Source: Candidatus Gastranaerophilales bacterium
Lineage (GTDB): Bacteria; Cyanobacteriota; Vampirovibrionia; Gastranaerophilales; Gastranaerophilaceae
Direction: 5' to 3'
NCBI GenBank assembly: GCA_944326685.1
Contig: CALVEV010000029.1
Span: forward strand, 1 to 64,000
DNA length: 64,000 nt
In this document: positions 1 to 9,215 of the stretch, piece after piece
How the letters are laid out: every line of letters begins with the position of its first letter
Position numbering within the stretch: the stretch's first letter is position 1
The notes under the pieces: model-generated
What the model was told of the DNA's origin: nothing
Databases searched by the model: none
What the model saw: the letters and a program-made list of their open reading frames with translations, nothing else
Translations under genes and position numbers: made by a program

Positions 1-2
1 AA

Positions 3-257
3 GAATTCTATTCAAAAATATCTCCTGAAGATAAAGTTATTCTTATGACTGCAAGAAAAGAAGAATATCTTGAAGATTTAAAAAAATTCTTGGCAGAAAA
101 TGAATTGAGATATGACTATTTGCTAACAGATATGCCAATGGGTGAAAGAATTTTAGTTAATGATGATAAACCATCAGGACTAAAATGTGCTTATGCAATA
201 TGCAAAGAAAGAGATAGTGAATTTAAGTTAGATTTTGAATTAAGGGAAGATTTATAA
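3..257 (+). CDS. HAD-like hydrolase, C-terminal fragment (5' end outside window)
   Basis: The reading frame is open to the left edge of the window, so this is the C-terminal 84 residues of a longer protein; the first Met (base 45) is internal. The fragment contains VILMTARKEEY, resembling HAD motif II (hydrophobic strand ending in T/S), and RILVNDDKP, resembling the motif IV aspartate region of small HAD proteins found in capsule and LPS gene clusters. It ends one base before the next gene, whose ribosome-binding site (AGGGAAGA) lies inside it, so the two are probably co-transcribed. Phosphatase function and a sugar-phosphate substrate are inferences from family and context; the catalytic N-terminus is not visible. 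Confidence 0.55.
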   Translation, partial: EFYSKISPEDKVILMTARKEEYLEDLKKFLAENELRYDYLLTDMPMGERILVNDDKPSGLKCAYAICKERDSEFKLDFELREDL

Positions 258-258
258 A

Positions 259-1416
259 TTGGGAATAATAAAAAACCAAAAAATAAATAATATACGAACT
301 TTATCTATTTTGGGAATCCCTGTTTATCAAGTAGAAAAACAGAAAACATCTAAAGTGCAAAAATTTTTAGGTGGAATTGTAACTGCTCACAAAACCTTTG
401 CAGAAGGTTGTATTGCAAAAGAAATAAAAGTTTTAGGATTACCTGTTAGACAATTTACACAAATTGGAAATTTAAGAACATATTCTTTCTTTAACCATAA
501 ATATAATGAGTATAATTTAGGCAATGTTTTTTATAAAAAATATAAAAAACTTTTTGATAAATATGATGATATATATATAATGCATGCAAATATTGGAGAG
601 AGTGTATTCTTTTTAAGATTAGCAAAAGCATATTTTGAAAAAAATGCTTCTAAAAAACCTTTGTTGGTTGGATTACAAAATTATCATAAAGACTTGGTAG
701 AATTATTATGCGCTGATATCCCTATTGTAATAATCAAAAGAATAAAAGTTTCTTTGTATATGGATGAATTTGTTGCAAATGGGAATAAAACATTTAGATT
801 AATGTTTTCAAAACGACATTTTGATAGTGTTGAAGATAATATTAGAGACAAAGAAAATCCAACAATACATTTTAAAGACCATGTATTGAATTATATGGGA
901 CTAAAAGATTCTGATTTTGAAGTGAATAAAATAAATATATCAGAAGATATAAAAAAATCATTAAAATCTAAAGTTAATAAAATAGGGTTAAATTTGGATA
1001 ATTTTGTTATTTTCACACCTGAAGCAAACACTTGTGAAGATTATGAATTTGAATTTTGGCAAGATATGAAAACAAAATACGAATCACAAGGAACAGATGT
1101 ATTTTGTAATGTTATGAAAAAAGAAAACAAAGAGAAATTCAAAAATTTCAAACAATGTGATTTGAGCTTAGGTGAAATATTTGAATTAACAAAACACGCA
1201 AAAGAATTGATAGGTTTGCGTAGTGGATTATTGGATTTGTTGGTATTAACAAACACACCAATGAAAGTTATATATACCAAAGCAAAAAATAGAGCTTCAT
1301 TTAATCCATTATCAACAGAAGAAATAATTGAAGGCTTTAATATGAAAGAATACAAAAATGTTGAAGAATTCAACATGAATAATATTACTAAACAAGAATT
1401 ATTGGAGAAATTTTAA
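259..1416 (+). CDS. Probable surface-glycan glycosyltransferase-like protein
   Basis: A 385-residue protein starting at TTG, with AGGGAAGA eight bases upstream. The N-terminus carries a short motif, LGIPVYQ, that recurs in variant form (LGLPVRQ) about 60 residues later and again near the N-termini of the next three genes. The C-terminal half has a Rossmann-like pattern (FVIFTPEANTCEDY) and the segment AKELIGLRSGLLDLL, nearly repeated in the gene at 2533 (SKAIIGLRSGALEVI). The two are therefore paralogues with a GT-B-like C-terminal half. No specific family or substrate is recognised. The stop codon overlaps the next ATG by one base, so translation is probably coupled. Confidence 0.55.
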   Translation: MGIIKNQKINNIRTLSILGIPVYQVEKQKTSKVQKFLGGIVTAHKTFAEGCIAKEIKVLGLPVRQFTQIGNLRTYSFFNHKYNEYNLGNVFYKKYKKLFDKYDDIYIMHANIGESVFFLRLAKAYFEKNASKKPLLVGLQNYHKDLVELLCADIPIVIIKRIKVSLYMDEFVANGNKTFRLMFSKRHFDSVEDNIRDKENPTIHFKDHVLNYMGLKDSDFEVNKINISEDIKKSLKSKVNKIGLNLDNFVIFTPEANTCEDYEFEFWQDMKTKYESQGTDVFCNVMKKENKEKFKNFKQCDLSLGEIFELTKHAKELIGLRSGLLDLLVLTNTPMKVIYTKAKNRASFNPLSTEEIIEGFNMKEYKNVEEFNMNNITKQELLEKF

Positions 1417-2513
1417 TGAAATTATTTGAAAAGATAAAAATACAATTAATTAATGGAAAATCAAGACAAATTAAATTTTTAGGTTTCCCTATATTTCAAT
1501 ATGATGTTATTTATACTGAAAATAAAAAAAATAAACGTTACTACTTTCCTTTTATAAAGAAAAATAAAAATTATACCAATGAAAATAAAGAAACTACTGT
1601 TTTTTATCTCAAAATGAATATAGATACAAACATTTCTATGATATGTTTACAACATTGGATTGATACAATTAACTTATTAGATGCAGATTTTTATATTATA
1701 TGTGATAATAAAAAATTACAAAATAACATTTTGAAATATATAATCTTCAAAAATAGCAATATAAAATTTATCTCAAGTATAAGAAATCCACTATCAAACT
1801 TAGTAAAAAAATTAGTATCAAAAAATTGGATTAATGCCGCTTATGCACATTTAACAACTTTTTTCCATGCAAAACAAAATAATATAAGAAATTTTTGGAA
1901 TATAGATGCTGATGACACGATGCTTATTATAAATTCAGAAAAAATTACAGAAATTTTAAAACAAGCACAAAAATATGCGATTGATAATAATATAAATGCA
2001 TTTTCTTTAGATATGTGGAATAGTAGAACAAGAGGAAAGTATTGGTCTTTTGGAATAACATATATAAATAATTCTAATTCTTTTGTAGAAATATTTAATA
2101 ATCTTCAAAATAATAATTGGCAAAAAAATTGTTTATTTAACGATGATATTAACTTAGATTGGTATTTTACTTATTTAAAACAAAAAAATATTTCACAAAT
2201 TAAAACATTTTATATCGAAAACACTTATTTTATGCATTCTTGCAGACTTGGAAATGAATTTTTTACAAATATTGTTGGATCATATTTATGTTACTGGACA
2301 AACAATAAAGTTATATACCCAATTATATCAAATATTTTTGAAGATGAACAATTAGGTATTATTCCAATAAATAAAGAATGTATAAAATTGGATATTGGTA
2401 TTAAAAAAGAAGAATGCTTAAATTATGCAATTCGTAATATTACAAATTTAAATATTTTACCTGAACAATTAGCAAATTTATGGAATATAAAAAATTCTAA
2501 ATATTTAACATAA
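1416..2513 (+). CDS. Probable GT-A-type glycosyltransferase
   Basis: A 365-residue protein whose ATG shares one base with the preceding stop codon. It begins with the cassette's shared N-terminal module (KFLGFPIFQ). The middle contains FWNIDADDTMLII, a DxD-like acidic cluster in the position where GT-A glycosyltransferases bind the metal and nucleotide-sugar. Codon use is extremely A+T-rich, with long Asn/Lys/Ile runs, more so than housekeeping genes in the window. Adding a sugar to a surface polysaccharide fits the neighbours (paralogous transferases, methyltransferase, MsbA-like exporter), but donor and acceptor cannot be read from the sequence. Confidence 0.55.
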   Translation: MKLFEKIKIQLINGKSRQIKFLGFPIFQYDVIYTENKKNKRYYFPFIKKNKNYTNENKETTVFYLKMNIDTNISMICLQHWIDTINLLDADFYIICDNKKLQNNILKYIIFKNSNIKFISSIRNPLSNLVKKLVSKNWINAAYAHLTTFFHAKQNNIRNFWNIDADDTMLIINSEKITEILKQAQKYAIDNNINAFSLDMWNSRTRGKYWSFGITYINNSNSFVEIFNNLQNNNWQKNCLFNDDINLDWYFTYLKQKNISQIKTFYIENTYFMHSCRLGNEFFTNIVGSYLCYWTNNKVIYPIISNIFEDEQLGIIPINKECIKLDIGIKKEECLNYAIRNITNLNILPEQLANLWNIKNSKYLT

Positions 2514-2532
2514 AAATAAGGTGACAATAATA

Positions 2533-3651
2533 ATGCTTAACATAATAAATTACAAAATAAAAGATAGTATTTTAAAATTAAAAATTATATTTGGATTAAT
2601 TTATTTTAAATATAATCAAGAAAGCTTTGAATGGTGTTTTAAATTATTTGGTATACCATTATTAAAGAATATCGTTCGCTATAAAAAAGGTAATTTTTAT
2701 GAAACAATATTGTTATTATTTTTGCCAATTTACAAACACAATATAATATATAAATTTCAAAACAGATATATCAAATTAATATATGAAAGATACCCAGGAC
2801 ATGATTACTATTTTACTTTTGATTCTGGTCTTGGAGAAATTTTTTTAACTTTATTATATTTTGATAAAATCATAAAAAAATATAATCCTAAAAATCCTTT
2901 AATTATTTTTAAATCAAAAAAATTAAATGATATTTATCGATTATTTAATTATAGATGGAAATCTATTGTTGACATAGAATATAACTGGTTCTTAAATTTT
3001 GAAAATAAATATAAAGATAGTACATTTATTGCTCTATTACCAACAACTTATTTTAATAAAACAGAAAAAAACATGCAAAAAAGTAAAATACATTATTATG
3101 AATCTTTAATTAAACATCTTAATATTAAAAATAATATAACCAAACCTTTATTAAAGATTCATAATGAACCAATAATAGAAAATATAACAAAACATATATT
3201 AAATGATAATTTTGTAATTATTATGCCTAATGCTATTACAATTGATAATTTACCACAAGATTTTTGGCTTAAACTTTGCAAAAAGTTAAAAAATAGTGGC
3301 TTTAATATTTTTTTAAATATTACATCTATGGAAGAATATATTGAGGGTACTTTTGCAATATTTCTAACTATTCCTGAACTAGCTCAATTAGCCAAATACA
3401 GTAAAGCTATTATAGGATTAAGAAGTGGAGCATTAGAAGTTATTTCTATGTTATCAGATACTAAATCTGAAATTATTTATAATGATGCTACACATATTCA
3501 AAATCCAATGAATGCAAAAAATATGATGTGTAGTTTTTCAATAAAAAAATTACCTTTTATAAATACAAATAAGATTAATGAATATATTTATAACTCTTCA
3601 AAAGAAGATGAGTTAATTAATGATATTATCAATTCAATTGCACAAAAATAA
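2533..3651 (+). CDS. Probable surface-glycan glycosyltransferase-like protein, paralogue of 259-1416
   Basis: I place the start at ATG 2533 (372 residues), because AAGGTGA lies eight bases before it. The in-frame GTG at 2521 would itself form part of that ribosome-binding site. The N-terminus carries the module twice (LFGIPLLK and LFLPIYK). The C-terminal half contains VIIMPNAITIDNLPQDFW and AIIGLRSGALEVISML, matching the organisation of the gene at 259 and supporting a common GT-B-like fold. The region is very A+T-rich. Exact function is unknown; capsule or O-antigen assembly is inferred from position. Confidence 0.5.
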   Translation: MLNIINYKIKDSILKLKIIFGLIYFKYNQESFEWCFKLFGIPLLKNIVRYKKGNFYETILLLFLPIYKHNIIYKFQNRYIKLIYERYPGHDYYFTFDSGLGEIFLTLLYFDKIIKKYNPKNPLIIFKSKKLNDIYRLFNYRWKSIVDIEYNWFLNFENKYKDSTFIALLPTTYFNKTEKNMQKSKIHYYESLIKHLNIKNNITKPLLKIHNEPIIENITKHILNDNFVIIMPNAITIDNLPQDFWLKLCKKLKNSGFNIFLNITSMEEYIEGTFAIFLTIPELAQLAKYSKAIIGLRSGALEVISMLSDTKSEIIYNDATHIQNPMNAKNMMCSFSIKKLPFINTNKINEYIYNSSKEDELINDIINSIAQK

Positions 3652-3660
3652 GGAGGCATT

Positions 3661-4773
3661 ATGACAAAATTATTGGAAAATATTTTTTCTTTAAAAAACG
3701 AAAATTACCATAAAGTTTTAAGATTATTAGGTTTAAAATTTAAATTTTTAAATTTTAAAAAATATAAAGACTTTATTATATTTAATATTGATAATCCAAT
3801 ATATTTTAACGAACAACAAGAAATTTATAATAATTTTGAAGAAATGAAAGCAAGAAAACTTTATCCTATTTTTTTAAATCGTATTTCTATAAAAAATATA
3901 AATTCAGAAATTAAACAATATGAAAACCGTTTTAATAAAAAAATATATGTTCTCACTGATTGTAATTATTTACCAAATCAATATAATGTAATTGATATCA
4001 AAAATATTGAACAATATACAAATGAAGATTGTATATTTGTTCTTGTATATAATAAAGATTTTGAAGCATTAAAAGTTGCAGCAAAACTTTCTGAGTATAA
4101 TTTAAAATATTTTTCTTTAACGCAACCATTCCCATTAGCACGTTATTTTCATACAAATAAAATAGCTTATGATGTTCTTGTAGAAGAATCTATAAGTAAT
4201 AATTGGCATTTTTGTCCTGTTGATTTTGAAAATATATTTCAAGCTCTTGAAAATTGTAAAAATTTAGATGGAGATTATGTAGAAATAGGAACTTTTAAGG
4301 GTGATTCTGCATCTGCTACATTAAACTATATGGAAAAAGCTAATATTAATAAAAAAAGTTATTTTTTAGATACTTTTGTCGGATTTGATTATGAAGAAGC
4401 TTATAATTCAGAAGATGGATTATGGCAAAATACTCACAAAGAAACATCATTAGAAGAAGTTAAAACAAGACTTTCAAAATATAAAAATATTGAAGTTATA
4501 CAAAGTAACATTATAACAGATGAGCTACCTTCTGAAATTCAAAATATTTGTGTTGCAAATATTGATGTAGATATGTATGAAGCAGTAAAAGCAGCTTTGT
4601 ACAAAGTCAAAGATAAAATTGTTAAAAATGGAATTATAATTTGTGAAGATTATGGACATACACCTGGTTTAATTGGAGCACAAAAAGCTACAGAAGAATT
4701 TTTAACAGAAAACCCTGATATGTTTATAAAAATTTATCTTAATAGTGGACAAATGTTTTTAATTAGAAAGTAG
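3661..4773 (+). CDS. TylF/MycF-like SAM-dependent O-methyltransferase with N-terminal extension
   Basis: A 370-residue protein with an excellent ribosome-binding site (AGGAGG, four bases before ATG). The C-terminal half (about residues 190-370) is a class I SAM-dependent methyltransferase of the macrocin O-methyltransferase (TylF) type. Visible motifs are DGDYVEIGTFKGDSA (motif I, SAM binding), YFLDTFVGFD, the metal-site-like NIDVDMYEAVKAAL, and CEDYG. The first roughly 190 residues include a degenerate copy of the cassette's N-terminal module (LLGLKFK) and are not recognised. In such clusters these enzymes methylate sugar hydroxyls of surface glycans; that role here is inferred from context. 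Confidence 0.75.
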   Translation: MTKLLENIFSLKNENYHKVLRLLGLKFKFLNFKKYKDFIIFNIDNPIYFNEQQEIYNNFEEMKARKLYPIFLNRISIKNINSEIKQYENRFNKKIYVLTDCNYLPNQYNVIDIKNIEQYTNEDCIFVLVYNKDFEALKVAAKLSEYNLKYFSLTQPFPLARYFHTNKIAYDVLVEESISNNWHFCPVDFENIFQALENCKNLDGDYVEIGTFKGDSASATLNYMEKANINKKSYFLDTFVGFDYEEAYNSEDGLWQNTHKETSLEEVKTRLSKYKNIEVIQSNIITDELPSEIQNICVANIDVDMYEAVKAALYKVKDKIVKNGIIICEDYGHTPGLIGAQKATEEFLTENPDMFIKIYLNSGQMFLIRK

Positions 4774-4779
4774 ATAAAG

Positions 4780-6564
4780 TTGCAAATAATTGAAGCAATT
4801 AAACAAAATAGATTTATAATAAACTACAAACGTATGTGGCCATATGTTAAACCTGTTTGGTTTAGGGCTTTATGCTCTATGCTTATTTGTATTCCAATTG
4901 GTTCACTAGATGCAATTATAGCACTTGCCCTAAAACCATATATGGATTTAGTTATGGTAGAAAAATCTATTGCATCACCTTGGTATATTCCTTTAGGTAT
5001 TGTTGCTTTTACATCAGTTCAAGGTGGGCTTAAGTATCTTTCTGCATACCTTTCAACTTGGGTTGGGGGTAGAATTACAAACGGTTTAAAATTTGATTTG
5101 TTTAAAAAATTATTAACTTATGAAACTTCTTTTTATGATAAAAGGAATTCTGGAGATGTAGTTTTCCAATTTAACAATATGGCTGATACTGCTTGTTCTG
5201 GTTTATTAGATAACTTAAGCGTATTTACTCAAAGAATTTTCTCATCAATATCTTTAGTATGTGTTCTATTCTACAACTCTTGGCAATTAGCGCTTATTGC
5301 AGTATTAGTTTTAGGTTGTGCTTTTGCTCCGGTTGCAAAACTACAAAAAAGAATTAAATCAGTTATGGACAAAACAGTTGTTGCTGATGCTGCTATTATT
5401 ACTGAATATAATGAAGTATTTGCTGGAAACAAAACTATTACTTCATATAACTTACAAGATCACGAAACAAATAAATTTTCGTGGATTCTTAAAAATATAT
5501 TCAATCTTAGAATTAAAATGGTGCAAAAAACTCAATGGCTATCACCCATGATGCACGTTATTGTATCTGTAGGGATTGCAGCTGCTATAGGTTATGGTTC
5601 ACATCTTATTATGACAAATCAAATTACAGCAGGAAACTTTGTTTCATTTATTACTGCTTTAATATTGTTATACACTCCTGTAAAAAATATAGGAAATAAT
5701 TTAAACGCAGTTCAATTTTCATTTTTTGCTATAGAACAAATTTTTAACCTATTAGATGCGACTCCAACTATTAAAGATAAAGAAAAGCCTATAACTATGC
5801 CAAAAGAACATAATCAAATTCAATTTGAAGACGTATGTTTTGAATATGTGGAAAATGTTCCTGTATTAAATAACATAAGCCTATCAGTACAAAAAGGTGA
5901 AACAATAGCACTTGTTGGGAACTCAGGCGGAGGAAAATCTACAATCGTTAGTCTTATCCCTCGTTTCTATGATATCAAATCAGGTTCTATAAAGATTGAC
6001 GGAATAGATATTAGAGATTATTCATTAAAATCTCTTAGACAAAATATAGCTGTTGTATTCCAAGATAATTTCTTGTTCTCAGGAACAATTAGAGAAAACA
6101 TTCTTCTAGGAAAAGAAAACGCAACAGAAGAAGAAATCCAAAACGCTCTTAAAATGGCATACTTAGATGAGTTTGTCGCAACTTTAAAAGACGGACTTGA
6201 TACCCAAATCGGAGAACGTGGGATTTTATTATCAGGTGGTCAAAAACAACGTGTTGCTATCGCACGTGCGTTCATCAAAGATGCTCCAATAGTTATTCTA
6301 GATGAGGCAACATCTGCTCTTGATAACAAATCAGAAGCCATAGTTCAAAAAGCAATTGACAACTTAATGAAAGACAAAACAGTATTTGTAATTGCTCACC
6401 GACTTTCAACAATCCAAAACGCAAGCAGAATTGCAGTAATCAATGAAGGGCACCTTGTGGAACTTGGAACACATGATGAATTAATGCAAATCGAAAACGG
6501 TCAATACAAGGCTCTATACGAAATGCAATTCAAACATAAACAAGAAGAGGGGGTAAATGCTTAG
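4780..6564 (+). CDS. msbA: MsbA-like ABC transporter (lipid/glycolipid exporter), fused TMD-NBD
   Basis: A 594-residue half-transporter, typical of the MsbA/BmrA class. Six hydrophobic segments lie within about residues 25-320. The ATP-binding domain follows, with Walker A GNSGGGKS near residue 380, Q-loop VVFQD, signature LLSGGQKQR, Walker B VILDEATSALD, and the H-loop histidine in FVIAHRLST. The most likely start is TTG at 4780, six bases after the methyltransferase stop. Its place at the end of the glycan cassette suggests it flips lipid A-core or a lipid-linked glycan across the inner membrane. Sequence alone cannot separate MsbA from other exporters of this subfamily. Base composition is closer to the genome norm than that of the four upstream genes. 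Confidence 0.8.
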   Translation: MQIIEAIKQNRFIINYKRMWPYVKPVWFRALCSMLICIPIGSLDAIIALALKPYMDLVMVEKSIASPWYIPLGIVAFTSVQGGLKYLSAYLSTWVGGRITNGLKFDLFKKLLTYETSFYDKRNSGDVVFQFNNMADTACSGLLDNLSVFTQRIFSSISLVCVLFYNSWQLALIAVLVLGCAFAPVAKLQKRIKSVMDKTVVADAAIITEYNEVFAGNKTITSYNLQDHETNKFSWILKNIFNLRIKMVQKTQWLSPMMHVIVSVGIAAAIGYGSHLIMTNQITAGNFVSFITALILLYTPVKNIGNNLNAVQFSFFAIEQIFNLLDATPTIKDKEKPITMPKEHNQIQFEDVCFEYVENVPVLNNISLSVQKGETIALVGNSGGGKSTIVSLIPRFYDIKSGSIKIDGIDIRDYSLKSLRQNIAVVFQDNFLFSGTIRENILLGKENATEEEIQNALKMAYLDEFVATLKDGLDTQIGERGILLSGGQKQRVAIARAFIKDAPIVILDEATSALDNKSEAIVQKAIDNLMKDKTVFVIAHRLSTIQNASRIAVINEGHLVELGTHDELMQIENGQYKALYEMQFKHKQEEGVNA

Positions 6565-6748
6565 GGGTAAATTATTTAATTCCTTGATTACTTTATCACT
6601 AGTTAGTTATAACTAACCCTCACCTTAATCCTCTCCCACGAAGAGGAAACAAAACAAAATAAATGGGGTAAATCAGAACTGATTAACCAACCCTAACCAT
6701 CTCCTACTAAGAGAGAAATGAACAAAAAATAAAATAGAAAGAATCAAA
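6565..6748 (+). repeat. Intergenic repeat: 16-bp palindrome plus two imperfect direct repeats
   Basis: This 184-base gap holds the perfect palindrome GTTAGTTATAACTAAC (6602-6617). Two imperfect copies of a roughly 30-base unit rich in CTCTCCNAC(G/T)AAGAG follow, from about 6614 to 6650 and 6690 to 6722. The unit resembles dispersed intergenic repeats beginning ACCCTAACC/CCCTCACC seen in many bacterial genomes. The palindrome could terminate transcription or be an operator for the following Xre gene; neither is established. Confidence 0.45.
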
Positions 6749-7075
6749 ATGAACGAACAAGAAATTAAACTAAAAGTTGGAAGTAAAATTAAAGATTATA
6801 GAAAAGCTCTTAAGCTCACTCAACAAGGCTTAGGCGATATTATTGGGATTAACCAAAGACAAGTTGCCCTTATCGAAACAGGTAAATCTTTCCCAATGCT
6901 TTCTACCATGATTAAACTTGCTAATGTATTTAATTGTAATGTTAACGATTTCTTTGAATTTAATATTATTGATAATCAAGATGAAATTAAAAAACAACTC
7001 ATATCAATTCTTGATAATTGTAATAAAGAACAATTAGAAAAAATCTATTCGATTTCAAAAATTATTATTGAATAA
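6749..7075 (+). CDS. Xre-family helix-turn-helix regulator
   Basis: A 108-residue cytoplasmic protein with a Cro/CI-type HTH at about residues 11-65 (KDYRKALKLTQQGLGDII, then VALIETGKSFP and LIKLANVF). A short Lys/Glu-rich C-terminal tail may dimerise. It stands alone between the glycan cassette and a long non-coding gap and has its own terminator. The palindrome at 6602-6617 could be its own operator (inference). Targets are unknown. Confidence 0.85.
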   Translation: MNEQEIKLKVGSKIKDYRKALKLTQQGLGDIIGINQRQVALIETGKSFPMLSTMIKLANVFNCNVNDFFEFNIIDNQDEIKKQLISILDNCNKEQLEKIYSISKIIIE

Positions 7076-7082
7076 ACAACTT

Positions 7083-7114
7083 AAAAAGGCTTAAGTTATA
7101 CTTAAGCCTTTATT
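7083..7114 (+). terminator. Rho-independent terminator after Xre gene
   Basis: Stem AAGGCTTAAG / CTTAAGCCTT with a short loop, flanked by A-rich and T-rich tracts, so it could work in both directions. Confidence 0.8.
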
Positions 7115-7860
7115 AAATCTTCTCCCCTTTACTCCCAAAAATAAATGATTAATAATTCATATTCCATTATAATATATAATCTTTTTCAACTCTCCCCTTG
7201 AGTCTTGTAGCCATCACTCCCTTCCAAGTACACTGTTATATTAGGCTAACCACATCGGATAATCAAGTAAAGAATTTTGCATGAAAAATTTACAATCTAA
7301 CATGCCCCATATCATTACTATAACTAAGACTTGTTTACATTCTTAATGAACTAATTTTAATGAAATTTAGTTAAAAAATCGAACTTTTTTGGTTGACTTT
7401 TTATTTTTAACAAGAACCCTAATAAAAATAACACTTGTGAAAATCGATTATAAATTACAACCAAATGTGAAGAAATATTATGATAAATTTTTACACATTT
7501 ATTTCCCCCTTAATTACAACAGTCATCTATATTTAACCCCTTTGCAAGTATATGTTAATATTTATTTAGTAAATTTTTGTTTAACTTATTTTTATTCCAT
7601 TAAACCCAATAAAATCAAGCTTTTTTGAGATTATTTTTATTTAAATCTTGTAAAAAAATTGTCATGTAAACACTTAATATTTGTTTTTTATCTTTAAATT
7701 TGGTTTAATAATTATACAGACATCCGAAACATTATTTAAGTTTTGTATAACTAAATGTTGGGAGCATAAAATCAATTACATTATTGATAGGATGTCAAAA
7801 TAGTTGATAAAATTTAAAATTAAAGTAGAAAATGCAGTTAGTATTTCGGAGGGCATATTA
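7115..7860. other. Long non-coding stretch upstream of cobO
   Basis: About 740 bases with no convincing gene. The one longer open frame (7389-7628, plus) lacks a ribosome-binding site and encodes low-complexity Asn/Leu/Tyr/Phe residues, so I treat it as chance. The stretch is strongly A+T-rich with several T-runs. I see no recognisable cobalamin riboswitch before cobO. A ribosome-binding site for cobO (CGGAGGG) lies at its very end. Confidence 0.5.
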
Positions 7861-8394
7861 GTGTTAGAACACGGTTATATTCAAATCTATACAGGAGATG
7901 GTAAAGGGAAAACTACAGCATCTTTAGGGCTAGCACTTCGTGCCTTGGGACACGGTTGGAAAGTTTTAATTATCCAATTTACTAAGGGAGATTGCGGTAC
8001 TTCTTATGGAGAAATTGCTTCTTCTTCTAAATTCTTACCTAATCTTGACGTTGTTCAATTTGGTATGGATAGAGTTGTTTATTCTCACAATATTTGTATG
8101 GACGATTACAAAGAAGCAAAAAAAGGTTGGGAATTCGCTAAAAATGCTATTAACAGCGGTGAATATCAATTAATCATTCTTGATGAAATCAATATTTGTG
8201 TTTCTCTTGGAATGATTAAAGTAGCTGATGTTAAAGAAGCGTTGTTAAATAAACCTGAAAACCTTGAAATTGTTTTAACAGGAAGATACGCACATCCTGA
8301 ATTGCAAGCTCTTGCTCATCTTGTTACTGAGATGAAGCCGATTAAACATTATTTTGATATGGGAGTTATGGCAAGACAGGGTATAGAATATTAA
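7861..8394 (+). CDS. cobO: Cob(I)yrinic acid a,c-diamide adenosyltransferase (corrinoid adenosyltransferase)
   Basis: The enzyme transfers the 5'-deoxyadenosyl group of ATP to the cobalt of corrinoids, in cobalamin synthesis or salvage. The start is GTG 7861, preceded by CGGAGGG; the frame is open further upstream from TTG 7804, but that start has no ribosome-binding site and would add residues absent from the family. The 177-residue product begins LEHGYIQIYTGDGKGKTT, with the family P-loop at its N-terminus. It also has IILDEIN (Walker B-like), LTGR, and the C-terminal GVMARQGIEY typical of CobO/BtuR. No other cobalamin gene is adjacent, which fits salvage rather than de novo synthesis (inference). 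Confidence 0.93.
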   Translation: MLEHGYIQIYTGDGKGKTTASLGLALRALGHGWKVLIIQFTKGDCGTSYGEIASSSKFLPNLDVVQFGMDRVVYSHNICMDDYKEAKKGWEFAKNAINSGEYQLIILDEINICVSLGMIKVADVKEALLNKPENLEIVLTGRYAHPELQALAHLVTEMKPIKHYFDMGVMARQGIEY

Positions 8395-8421
8395 TTTGAA
8401 GAGAGATGATTATTAAATTGT

Positions 8422-8449
8422 AACGAGTCTCAAAGACTCGTTTTTTTTA
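8422..8449 (+). terminator. Rho-independent terminator after cobO
   Basis: Stem AACGAGTCT / AGACTCGTT with a CAA loop, followed by eight T. Confidence 0.9.
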
Positions 8450-8491
8450 TGGATTGATTTTATTAACCTAAAATGATACTATTTTTGTGAT

Positions 8492-9148
8492 ATGGCCAAT
8501 GATTTAATTAATGATAAATCCGAAGTGAAGTTCGCTAAACTCCTTTTTAACAAAGGAACAGACGATGCGCTTAGTTTTAACTGTCTTATTAAAGATATTA
8601 AACACGAATATGTTAACTTCGTTGGAATGTCTGATTACACTGATCAGGTATCTTTAGGTGCGCCTATTGATATTAAAATTTACTCCACCAACGGAATCGT
8701 TGCAGCAGAAGCAACTCTATTAAAAGTTTTTAAAAATGGGAACTCTCCTATTTATACTACAACATATCCGTCCCCTTATGAACATACTCAAAAAAGAGCA
8801 TACTATAGAGCCGATATGCATCTACCTGTAACTTTATTAGTTGTTCTACCTAATGGAGCTACTAAACAAATTAATGCTACCACTAAAAATATTTCGGGAA
8901 GAGGAATGTGTTTTATATCTCTTGAACCGGAATTCCCTGAATATTTTTCTATTACTATTAATGTAAAATTTAAAAATAGATTTGTTGTAACAACTGCGGA
9001 CCATATGTATACTAATACCGTTAAATATAAAGATTCTATTTTGTATGTACACGCATTCAAATTCACTGGAATTGAGCCTGAAGATATTAATTTTATTGTA
9101 AAAGAATGTTTTCTTTATCAAATTAATAGAAAAAAATTAAGCTCTTAA
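8492..9148 (+). CDS. PilZ-domain protein (YcgR-like c-di-GMP receptor)
   Basis: A 218-residue soluble protein. The C-terminal half is a PilZ domain: QKRAYYRADMHLPV near residue 100 supplies the arginine-rich c-di-GMP motif, followed by KNISGRGMCF, a variant of the (D/N)xSxxG motif. The N-terminal half resembles the YcgR-type N-terminal beta domain (VSLGAPIDIKIYSTNGIVAAEATLLKV). PilZ proteins couple the second messenger to motility or surface-polymer machinery. No flagellar genes are in view, but the next genes encode a proton-channel pair. Extended -10 TGATACTAT lies nine bases before ATG, so the mRNA has almost no leader. Confidence 0.8.
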   Translation: MANDLINDKSEVKFAKLLFNKGTDDALSFNCLIKDIKHEYVNFVGMSDYTDQVSLGAPIDIKIYSTNGIVAAEATLLKVFKNGNSPIYTTTYPSPYEHTQKRAYYRADMHLPVTLLVVLPNGATKQINATTKNISGRGMCFISLEPEFPEYFSITINVKFKNRFVVTTADHMYTNTVKYKDSILYVHAFKFTGIEPEDINFIVKECFLYQINRKKLSS

Positions 9149-9215
9149 TCAAAAATTTTGACTTTATCAAAAAAATAACTAAAATATATAATGTAGATAG
9201 TGAAGGTTAAATTAA

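Noticed and set aside
7389-7628. 79-codon open frame upstream of cobO
   Set aside because: No ribosome-binding site, low-complexity composition expected by chance in A+T-rich DNA, and no resemblance to a family.
7115-7860. Cobalamin riboswitch before cobO
   Set aside because: No B12-box-like sequence or conserved junction could be found, and the region is almost pure A/T.
8803-9121. Antisense frames within the PilZ gene
   Set aside because: Shadow frames of a supported gene, with no independent signals.
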